From Bacteroidales bacterium (GTDB lineage: Bacteria; Bacteroidota; Bacteroidia; Bacteroidales; UBA932), in contig JAGABD010000021.1 in the NCBI GenBank assembly GCA_017614795.1, positions 1 through 64,000 on the forward strand: a stretch of DNA of 64,000 bases. Reading direction: 5' to 3'. Below, one piece after another: positions 34,847 to 41,788 of the stretch (the stretch's first letter is position 1; the number at the start of each line of letters is the position of its first letter). The notes below the pieces were generated by a model. The model made no database searches, was not told the origin of the DNA, and saw only the letters and a program-made list of their open reading frames with translations. The translations under genes were made by a program, and so were the position numbers.

Positions 34847-35181
34847 TTGTATACATTCCAGTAAAATCGCCCGTCCCAATTTCTCCCAGCCCCCTTCGGC
34901 CCCACCCCCGCCGCCAATTCCCTTTGTCGCCGCCTCCACTCCGCGTTGGGCAAAGGGCCGTGGTGCGTCCCACAAGGGGAGCCCACCCCGGCATTGCCCA
35001 TCCCGAAAGGCCATCCCGCGGCGGCTCGCCTCTGCTTCTTGGCGCGGTGTCGTCCCCCTCTTGATTGGGGCGATGGGGGGAAAGCAAAAATGGCCGAATT
35101 TGACGTTCCCCCACAGTGGTTTGGAGGAGGGGGACGACAGTTGTTCACCTTCCCGAATTTGTAAAATTCGGAAATAGTGGT
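34847..35181. other. C-rich structured non-coding block
   Basis: This gene-free stretch is strongly biased to C and T on the plus strand from about 34868 to 35060. It contains a perfect 12-bp inverted repeat, GTCGTCCCCCTC at 35049-35060 and GAGGGGGACGAC at 35127-35138. An 8-bp stem with a 3-nt loop (CCGAATTT-GTA-AAATTCGG, 35153-35171) sits just before the next promoter. Short open frames on both strands have no start context, no consistent codon bias and Pro/Arg-rich translations, so I do not call them. It could be a dispersed repeat, a structured RNA or remnant sequence. Confidence 0.45.
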
Positions 35182-35189
35182 TATTTTTG
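35182..35189 (+). promoter_or_regulatory. -7 box TATTTTTG for the outer-membrane/sugar-acid operon
   Basis: A perfect TAnnTTTG, 13 nt upstream of the ATG at 35203 (19 nt if the ATG at 35209 is used), directly downstream of the 8-bp stem at 35153-35171. Confidence 0.6.
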
Positions 35190-35202
35190 TTTGATATACC
35201 AA

Positions 35203-35976
35203 ATGTCAATGCTGAGGGGGAAAATACTGCTGACAGTGCTGATGACGGCCGCGGTGTGGTGCGGTGCGCCGGAGGCAATGGCGCAGGGTGCAGATACGGT
35301 TGCGGTGGACTCGAGCGCGCGGGTGAAGTACTCGTTCGGTCAGACGCAGATGTTGCAGCAGTCTGATGCAAACAAGAAAGGAAAGGCAGGGGCTCGTTAT
35401 GGCCTGTATGCCGGATGGGGACGCCGTACGGCCGACGAGCCGACCAATCAAGGTGCCGCAGCCAATAATTTCTACAGAAAGATGCGCGACGGAGTGAATG
35501 TCGGAATTGATTTTACGTATTTCTATCCCGGAAAAACAGAGGACAGAAATAATGGCTTCGGAGTCAAGATCAACAACTGGCATAATTCGGTCTCTTTGTA
35601 TTCAGTCACGGAGATCGAAAACATACTGTTCGGCGAAGTGATGTATTCCTTCCGCAAGTTTGGAGAAGGCCGCAAGTCGGTATTCTGGCTGAATCTGGGA
35701 CTGGGGATGTATTGGTATTACGAAAAGCTGGACTCACCCGTCCTGCTGATGAGCGGAGGCGGCCTGGCTATGGGATACAACATTGACCTCGGTTACGATT
35801 TCTTCTTGAAGAAAAATCTGTATTTCGGCATAGCCGCATCGCTATACACAGGAGCCTTGACCTATATGGATTATATGGACGAAAACAGCAAAATGCAAAG
35901 GGTAAAGTTCGATAAAGATGAATATATAAGTCTTGCCCAGTATGGCCTATCCGCAGGAATTAAATACCATTTTTAG
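35203..35976 (+). CDS. Outer-membrane beta-barrel protein, unknown function
   Basis: The protein has 257 residues from ATG 35203; ATG 35209 is an equally good start. The signal peptide (MLRGKILLTVLMTAAVWCG, cleavage near AMAQ) is followed by alternating hydrophobic/polar strands rich in Tyr, Phe and Gly, ending AGIKYHF. A terminal Phe is a classical mark of outer-membrane barrels. Base composition looks more AT-rich than flanking genes, and the gene follows the repeat block, so transfer or fast evolution is possible. It starts an operon with sugar-acid enzymes only 3 nt downstream, which suggests, but does not prove, a role in uptake or sensing of the same substrate. Confidence 0.7.
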   Translation: MSMLRGKILLTVLMTAAVWCGAPEAMAQGADTVAVDSSARVKYSFGQTQMLQQSDANKKGKAGARYGLYAGWGRRTADEPTNQGAAANNFYRKMRDGVNVGIDFTYFYPGKTEDRNNGFGVKINNWHNSVSLYSVTEIENILFGEVMYSFRKFGEGRKSVFWLNLGLGMYWYYEKLDSPVLLMSGGGLAMGYNIDLGYDFFLKKNLYFGIAASLYTGALTYMDYMDENSKMQRVKFDKDEYISLAQYGLSAGIKYHF

Positions 35977-35979
35977 AAT

Positions 35980-36798
35980 ATGGAGAATCTGTTTGACATA
36001 AAGGGACGGGTTGTGGTGATGACCGGAGCGACGGGAGTGCTCGGGTCGACGATTGTGAAGTACTTTGCGGCGCAGGGCTGCAAGGTCGTTCTGCTCGGCC
36101 GCGAGAAGTCGGCCGATATCGGCAAAGGACTGGTAGACGAAATCAAGGCGGCGGGCGGCGAAGCGATGTTCCTCACCACGAACGTGCTCGACGAGGATGC
36201 TCTGAAGCAGAATCTCGCCGACATCCTGAAGGCCTATGGCACCATCGATATCCTGCTGAACGCGGTCGGCGGCAATATGGGTCCCGCGAACGTGGGCCCC
36301 GACCAGACCATCTTCGACATGGACCTCGAGGCCACCCGCAAGGTGTTCGACATAAACATCATCGGCGCCATCCTTCCCACGAAGGTGTTCGCAAAGGTGA
36401 TGGTCGACAAGAAGAAGGGCTCGATAATCAACTTCTGCTCGATGTCGAGTTTCCGTCCGCTCACCCGAGTGGCGGGATACGGCATGGCGAAGTCCGCCCT
36501 TGCAAGCTGGACGGAATGGCTGGCGGGTGAACTCGCCACCAAGTTCGGCGACGGCCTCCGCGTGAACGGAATCGCCCCGGGCTTCATCCTCTCCAACCAG
36601 AACAGGAGCCTGCTTACAAATCCCGACGGCAGCCTGACGGACCGCAGCCATAAGATTATCTGTCATACTCCCTTCGGCCGCTTCCTCGAGGCGGACGAAC
36701 TGGTGGGCGCGCTGCATTACCTGGCTTCCGACGCATCGAAGGGCGTTACCGGCACCATCCTGGTGGTGGACGGCGGCTTCAATTCTTTCAGCATCTAG
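35980..36798 (+). CDS. SDR-family oxidoreductase, mannonate/fructuronate-reductase-like
   Basis: The protein has 272 residues, classical short-chain dehydrogenase/reductase. The NAD(P)-binding TGATGVLGSTIVKYFA is followed by LLNAVGGNM and a catalytic Ser in NFCSMSSFRPL, with Tyr and Lys in GYGMAKSALASW (YxxxK). The C-terminus has VTGTILVVDGGF, typical of the family. Close relatives in Bacteroidetes are annotated as D-mannonate oxidoreductases acting between fructuronate and mannonate. Here the neighbours (PfkB kinase, LarA-like protein, pdxB, gnd) support a sugar-acid substrate. The exact substrate is inferred only. Confidence 0.85.
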   Translation: MENLFDIKGRVVVMTGATGVLGSTIVKYFAAQGCKVVLLGREKSADIGKGLVDEIKAAGGEAMFLTTNVLDEDALKQNLADILKAYGTIDILLNAVGGNMGPANVGPDQTIFDMDLEATRKVFDINIIGAILPTKVFAKVMVDKKKGSIINFCSMSSFRPLTRVAGYGMAKSALASWTEWLAGELATKFGDGLRVNGIAPGFILSNQNRSLLTNPDGSLTDRSHKIICHTPFGRFLEADELVGALHYLASDASKGVTGTILVVDGGFNSFSI

Positions 36799-36801
36799 CT
36801 T

Positions 36802-37881
36802 ATGGACATAAAACTTAAACCCAACTGCAAATACGCCATGCTGGTACCCACCAGCATGGGGCTTCGCATCACCCCCGAAAACGGACAGCCGGTGCACGGC
36901 AGCGACCTTTTCCGTCTGCAGGCCACCAGCGCCGAGACCAATGTCGCAAGCATCGCATCTTATCTGGGACTCCCCGTGAAGGTGTTGACCGCATTCGTGA
37001 AGGGCAGCCCGTTCGCACACTTCATCAAGGGGAACCTCCGCAGCCGAGGGATGGATTTCGAAGGCCCCGAAGTGGAACAGGGAGGTCCCTGGGGCTATAG
37101 GCACCAGATCAACGTCGCCGACAGCGGTTACGGTTCCCGCGGACCCCGCGTATGGAACGACCGCGCGGGTGAGGTGGGACGCACGCTGGATGTGAAGGAT
37201 TTCGACCTTGAACGCATCTTCGGGGAAGAAGGAGTGCAGATAGTGCATCTTTCCGGCCTTATCGGGGCGCTCAGCCCCCAGACCAGCGCCTTCTGCCTGG
37301 AACTTGCCCGCGCCGCGAAAAAGCACGGCACCCGCATCAGCTTCGACCTCAACTATCGCGCATCTTTCTGGAAGGGACGCGAAAAGGAACTTCACGAAGT
37401 GTTCTCGGAGATTGCGAGTTATGCGGATATCCTCATCGGCAACGAGGAAGACTTCCAGCTCTGCCTTGGAATCGAGGGTCCCGAAGCCGGAGGCAAGGAC
37501 ATCGCAGCCAAGATAGACGGCTTCAAGGAGATGATACGCCGCGTTCGAGAGCAGTATCCTAATGCCCAGGTCTATGGTACCACGCTTCGCCAGGTGAAGG
37601 ACGCCAACACCCACGAATGGGGCGCGATTCTTCTCGACGGCGAGCAGTGGCACGTTATCCAGCCCCGCGAAATCCACGTCCTGGACCGCATCGGCGGAGG
37701 CGACGGCTTCGTGGGAGGCCTTTTGTACGGCATTCTCAAGGGTTGGGACGGAGAGCGCTGCGCGCAGTTCGGCTGGGCCAGCGGCGCGCTCGCCACTACA
37801 TTCCTCACCGACTATGCCCAGCCTGCCGACGAAGAGCAGGTCTGGAGCGTCTGGGAGGGCAACGCCCGCGTAAAGAGATAG
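36802..37881 (+). CDS. PfkB-family sugar/sugar-acid kinase (KdgK-like)
   Basis: The protein has 359 residues of ribokinase-like fold. The conserved C-terminal ATP/anion-hole motif appears as LDRIGGGDGFVGGLLYG (PfkB signature 2, with the catalytic Asp in GGGDGF). The mid-protein ISFDLNYRASFW and ILIGNEEDFQLCLG are typical of 2-keto-3-deoxygluconate kinases. Phosphorylation of KDG or a related 2-keto or aldonic acid is the likely reaction. It starts 3 nt after the SDR gene and ends 3 nt before the LarA-like gene, so the three are translationally coupled. Confidence 0.85.
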   Translation: MDIKLKPNCKYAMLVPTSMGLRITPENGQPVHGSDLFRLQATSAETNVASIASYLGLPVKVLTAFVKGSPFAHFIKGNLRSRGMDFEGPEVEQGGPWGYRHQINVADSGYGSRGPRVWNDRAGEVGRTLDVKDFDLERIFGEEGVQIVHLSGLIGALSPQTSAFCLELARAAKKHGTRISFDLNYRASFWKGREKELHEVFSEIASYADILIGNEEDFQLCLGIEGPEAGGKDIAAKIDGFKEMIRRVREQYPNAQVYGTTLRQVKDANTHEWGAILLDGEQWHVIQPREIHVLDRIGGGDGFVGGLLYGILKGWDGERCAQFGWASGALATTFLTDYAQPADEEQVWSVWEGNARVKR

Positions 37882-37884
37882 CAT

Positions 37885-39162
37885 ATGCTTTATTTCGGAA
37901 GAGGCTCGAAGACCGACGTCATTACTCCCGGGGAGACCCGCGCAATCCTGAAACAGGTATTCGATGCGATGGGGCCCAAAAAGAGGGTGATGGCGATTCC
38001 GCCCGACTTTACCCGCGCCAATTCCTACGCCGGGCCAATCACCGAGATGGTCTACGACTATTTCGGGGAGAAGCTTACGGACGTGATGCCGGCCCTCGGC
38101 ACCCACAGCCCGATGACCCCGGAGCAGATAAAGGCGATGTTCGGCCATATGCCCGCGGATATTGTAAGGGTGCACGACTGGCGCAACGACGTGGTGTCGG
38201 TGGGCACGGTGCCATCTTCCTATATTAAAGAAGTCTCCGAAGGACGCCTCGACTATTCGATGGAGGCGCAGGTGAACAAACTTCTGCTGGACCCGGGCTT
38301 CGACCTGATTCTTTCCATCGGCCAGGTGGTTCCCCACGAGGTCGTGGGAATGGCAAACTACACCAAGAACATATTCGTGGGAGTGGGCGGCTCGGACTTC
38401 ATAAACAAGAGCCACTTCATCGGGGCGAGCTTCGGAATGGAGCGTATGATGGGAAGGGCGAAGACCCCGGTCCGCGACGTATTCGAGTACGCCAGGGAGC
38501 ATTTCATCCCTCAGCTTCCCATAGTTTACGTGCTGACCGTCCGGGCAAAGGATTCCGACGGACAGATGGTAACCCGCGGCCTTTTCATAGGCGACGATTT
38601 CGAGTGCTTCCAGAAGGCGGCCGAGCTTTCGCTTCAGGTTAACTTCATAATGGTGGACAGGCAGATACGCAAGTGCGTGGTGTACCTCGATCCGGAAGAA
38701 TTCAAGAGCACCTGGCTAGGCAACAAGGCGATTTACCGCACCCGAATGGCGCTTGCCGATGGGGCGGAACTGATAATCCTGGCACCCGCCCTGCGGGAGT
38801 TCGGCGAGGACAAGACCATCGACGGCCTCATCCGCAAATACGGCTATCGCGGCACCGCCCATACGCTGGAATGCACCGCCGCGAACAAGGACCTCCGCGA
38901 GAACCTCGGTGCATCGGCGCACCTCATCCACGGCTCGTCCGAAGGACGCTTCGGCATAACCTATTGTCCCGGCCCCGAAATGAGCCGCGAGGAGATAGAG
39001 GGCGTAGGGTTCAAGTATTGCGCTTATGCCGAGATGGCGTCGCGCTACCCCGTGGACAAGCTCCGCGACGGCTGGAACACGATGCCCGACGGCGAAGAAA
39101 TATACTACATCTCCAACCCGGCCCTCGGCCTCTGGGCCCATCCCGACAGATTCAAGGACTGA
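37885..39162 (+). CDS. LarA-family (DUF2088) nickel-pincer racemase/epimerase homologue
   Basis: The protein has 425 residues. LarA of Lactobacillus racemises lactate with a nickel-pincer nucleotide cofactor; homologues include other 2-hydroxyacid racemases and epimerases. Residues matching the LarA active site are present: Arg44 in PPDFTRANS (R75 equivalent), His74 in LGTHSPMTPEQ (H108), His151 in VVPHEVVGMANYTKN (H174) and Lys161 in the same segment (K184, with the same 10-residue spacing). The cofactor-making larB/larC/larE are not in the window. Flanked by an SDR, a KDG-type kinase, pdxB and gnd, it may epimerise an aldonic acid at C2. Substrate unknown. Confidence 0.85.
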   Translation: MLYFGRGSKTDVITPGETRAILKQVFDAMGPKKRVMAIPPDFTRANSYAGPITEMVYDYFGEKLTDVMPALGTHSPMTPEQIKAMFGHMPADIVRVHDWRNDVVSVGTVPSSYIKEVSEGRLDYSMEAQVNKLLLDPGFDLILSIGQVVPHEVVGMANYTKNIFVGVGGSDFINKSHFIGASFGMERMMGRAKTPVRDVFEYAREHFIPQLPIVYVLTVRAKDSDGQMVTRGLFIGDDFECFQKAAELSLQVNFIMVDRQIRKCVVYLDPEEFKSTWLGNKAIYRTRMALADGAELIILAPALREFGEDKTIDGLIRKYGYRGTAHTLECTAANKDLRENLGASAHLIHGSSEGRFGITYCPGPEMSREEIEGVGFKYCAYAEMASRYPVDKLRDGWNTMPDGEEIYYISNPALGLWAHPDRFKD

Positions 39163-40289
39163 TGAAGATAGTTGCAGATAACAAGATTCCGTTCTTGCGT
39201 GGAGCACTTGAGCCTTACGCCGAGGTGGTGTATCTGCCCGGCAAAGAGACGACTCCGGAGGTGGTGCGCGATGCCGACGCTCTTATTACCCGCACCCGCA
39301 CTATCTGCAACGAGGCCCTGCTGAAGGGCTCCAAAGTGAAGGTGATAGCCACCGCGACCATCGGTTTCGACCATATCGACACAGCCTGGTGCGAAGCGAG
39401 CGGAATAGTCTGGCGCAACGCTCCGGGCTGCAACTCCTGGAGCGTAAAGCAGTATATTACGGCGCTGTTGCTTACGCTTGCGAAGAAGCATTCGCTGGAT
39501 TTGAGCAAACTAACTCTCGGAGTTGTTGGCGTCGGCAACGTGGGCAGCAAGGTGGCGGAGGCCGCCGGTATCCTCGGGATGCGGGTTCTTCTGAACGACC
39601 CGCCCAGGGCAAGAAAAGAAGGACAGGAAGCCTTCACGGACCTGTCGACATTGATAGCAAGGAGCGACATCATCACCCTTCACGTGCCTCTCGAAAAGAG
39701 CGGCCCCGACGCTACCTGGCATCTGTTCGACGCAAAACGCATCGCCACCCTGCGCAAAGACCAGATACTCATAAACTCCTCCCGCGGCCCTGTGGTGGAC
39801 AACGCCGCGCTGAAAGAAGCCCTGAAGGCCGGAGCCATCAAGGCAGCAGCGCTGGACGTATGGGAAGGAGAACCCGATTTCGACAGGGAACTCCAAAGCC
39901 TTCTGGACATAGGCACTCCGCACATCGCAGGGTACTCTGCAGACGGCAAAGCCAACGGAACTACCGCCGCTGTGCGCACGGTGGCCGAAGTTCTAGGCCT
40001 GCCGCTTGCGGACTGGACGGCCACCGGCATTCCCGCCCCGCCCCAGTCGCCGGAGTTCGGTATCGATGCCAAAGGCAAAACCACGCAGGAAGTGCTTACT
40101 GAGGCGGTTCTGCATACCTACGACATAAGCGCAGACAGCGATGCCCTGCTCGCGGAACCGGGCGCTTTTGAACGCCTTCGCGGCGATTACCCGATACGGC
40201 GCGAATTCACGTCGTTTGCCGTCGCGCTCAAAGACGGCACGCCCGAAATGGCGGAAAAACTTTCAAGGCTTGGATTTAAACTTAAATGA
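39162..40289 (+). CDS. pdxB: Erythronate-4-phosphate dehydrogenase
   Basis: The protein has 375 residues from an ATG overlapping the previous stop (TGATG). A D-2-hydroxyacid dehydrogenase fold is visible: catalytic Arg and Glu regions, a NAD-binding LGVVGVGNVGSKVAEAAG, the segment ILINSSRGPVVDN, and His in TPHIAGYSADGK. The C-terminal extension of about 90 residues fits PdxB, which oxidises 4-phospho-D-erythronate in the DXP-independent vitamin B6 route. Its presence in an operon with a LarA-like protein and a sugar-acid kinase raises the possibility that the operon supplies its phospho-aldonate substrate. Confidence 0.88.
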   Translation: MKIVADNKIPFLRGALEPYAEVVYLPGKETTPEVVRDADALITRTRTICNEALLKGSKVKVIATATIGFDHIDTAWCEASGIVWRNAPGCNSWSVKQYITALLLTLAKKHSLDLSKLTLGVVGVGNVGSKVAEAAGILGMRVLLNDPPRARKEGQEAFTDLSTLIARSDIITLHVPLEKSGPDATWHLFDAKRIATLRKDQILINSSRGPVVDNAALKEALKAGAIKAAALDVWEGEPDFDRELQSLLDIGTPHIAGYSADGKANGTTAAVRTVAEVLGLPLADWTATGIPAPPQSPEFGIDAKGKTTQEVLTEAVLHTYDISADSDALLAEPGAFERLRGDYPIRREFTSFAVALKDGTPEMAEKLSRLGFKLK

Positions 40290-40308
40290 AATTTAACATC
40301 TAAAGGAT

Positions 40309-41763
40309 ATGGTCAAATCTGACATCGGCCTCATCGGCCTCGCGGTTATGGGCGAAAACCTCGTGCTGAATATGGAAAGCAAGGGTTTCCGCGTAAGCGT
40401 TTTCAACCGCACGGTGGAAAAGGTGGACAAATTCATGGCGGGCCGCGGCGCCGGCAAGAACTTCTACGGAGCGCATTCGCTGGAGGATCTCGTGGGATCG
40501 CTCAAGGCACCCCGCAGGGTATTCCTGATGGTAAAGGCGGGACAGGCGGTGGACGACTTCATCGAGAAGCTCATCCCCCTGCTTGAACCAGGCGACATCA
40601 TCATCGACGGCGGCAATTCGCATTTTCCCGACACCGCGCGCCGCACGGCCTATGTCGAGAGCAAGGGACTTCTCTACGTCGGCACCGGAGTTTCGGGCGG
40701 CGAGGAAGGCGCCCTCAAGGGCCCCTCTATGATGCCCGGAGGATCTCCCGCTGCCTGGCCCCACGTCAAACCCATCTTCCAGGGAATCTGCGCCAAGGTC
40801 GAAGGCGGAGCGCCCTGCTGCGACTGGGTGGGAGAAGGCGGCGCCGGCCATTTCGTGAAGATGGTGCACAACGGCATCGAGTACGGCGACATCCAGCTCA
40901 TCTGCGAATGCTATCAGATAATGAAGGATTACCTCGGAATGACCAACGAGGAGATGCACGAAACCTTCGCCGAGTGGAACAAGGGCGACCTCGACAGCTA
41001 TCTCGTCGAAATAACCCGCGACATTCTCGCGAAGAAGGATGACGATGGAAAGTATGTGCTGGATTACATCCTCGACACGGCGGGCCAGAAGGGCACCGGC
41101 AAATGGACCGCAATCGCAGCCCTCGACCACGGAGTTCCCCTGACACTTATCGGCGAGTCGGTATTCGCGCGCTGCCTTTCCGCACAGAAGGAAGAGCGTG
41201 TTGCCGCCGCGAAGATCCTTGAAGGACCAAAGCCCGCTAAATACACCGGCGACCGCGCGGCATTCTTGAAGGATCTGCGCCGCGCCCTGTTCTCCGCCAA
41301 GGTGGTGTCGTACGCCCAGGGTTACGCCCTGATGCGCGCCGCCGCCAAGGAGTACGGCTGGAACCTCAACTACGGAGGAATCGCCCTGATGTGGAGGGGC
41401 GGGTGCATCATCCGCAGCGTTTTCCTCGGCAAGATCAAGGAAGCCTTCGACAAGAACCCCGGCATTGCCAACCTGCTTCTGGACAGCTACTTCCAGGGCA
41501 AGCTCGCAGAGGCGCAGAAGGGCTGGCGCAACGTGATTGCGAGCGCGGTGCTGAACGGCATCCCGGTGCCTTGCCTGAGCGCGGCCCTCGAGTATTACGA
41601 CGGCTATCGCACCGAGCGTCTGCCCGCCAACCTGCTTCAGGCCCAGCGCGACTTCTTCGGCGCGCATACCTACGAGCGCACGGACAAGCCCCGCGGAGAA
41701 TTTTTCCATACGAATTGGACGGGCGAGGGAGGTGATACGGTAGCGGGCACGTATATAGCGTAG
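40309..41763 (+). CDS. gnd: 6-phosphogluconate dehydrogenase (decarboxylating)
   Basis: The protein has 484 residues, the usual length of the homodimeric long form. The N-terminal IGLIGLAVMGENLVLNM binds NADP, VSGGEEGALKGPSMMPGG contains substrate-binding residues, and FVKMVHNGIEYGDIQLI carries the catalytic Lys region. The late YFQGKLAEAQKGWRNVI and FHTNWTGEGG are also typical. It oxidatively decarboxylates 6-phosphogluconate to ribulose-5-phosphate. It follows pdxB by 19 nt with no clear promoter, so it likely belongs to the sugar-acid operon. Confidence 0.97.
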   Translation: MVKSDIGLIGLAVMGENLVLNMESKGFRVSVFNRTVEKVDKFMAGRGAGKNFYGAHSLEDLVGSLKAPRRVFLMVKAGQAVDDFIEKLIPLLEPGDIIIDGGNSHFPDTARRTAYVESKGLLYVGTGVSGGEEGALKGPSMMPGGSPAAWPHVKPIFQGICAKVEGGAPCCDWVGEGGAGHFVKMVHNGIEYGDIQLICECYQIMKDYLGMTNEEMHETFAEWNKGDLDSYLVEITRDILAKKDDDGKYVLDYILDTAGQKGTGKWTAIAALDHGVPLTLIGESVFARCLSAQKEERVAAAKILEGPKPAKYTGDRAAFLKDLRRALFSAKVVSYAQGYALMRAAAKEYGWNLNYGGIALMWRGGCIIRSVFLGKIKEAFDKNPGIANLLLDSYFQGKLAEAQKGWRNVIASAVLNGIPVPCLSAALEYYDGYRTERLPANLLQAQRDFFGAHTYERTDKPRGEFFHTNWTGEGGDTVAGTYIA

Positions 41764-41774
41764 CTAAAAGTTCT

Positions 41775-41782
41775 TATATTTG
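41775..41782 (+). promoter_or_regulatory. -7 box TATATTTG for the MG2-domain gene
   Basis: A perfect TAnnTTTG, 6 nt upstream of the ATG at 41789; the transcript is predicted to be near-leaderless. Confidence 0.65.
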
Positions 41783-41788
41783 CGAGTG

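Noticed and set aside
34764..35202. Several open frames on both strands of the aspS downstream region
   Set aside because: Pro/Arg-rich or random-looking translations across hairpins and a C-rich block, with no promoter or start context and no recognisable family.
35947..38502. Minus-strand open frame of 851 codons opposite the sugar-acid operon
   Set aside because: Overlaps three genes with conserved motifs on the other strand.
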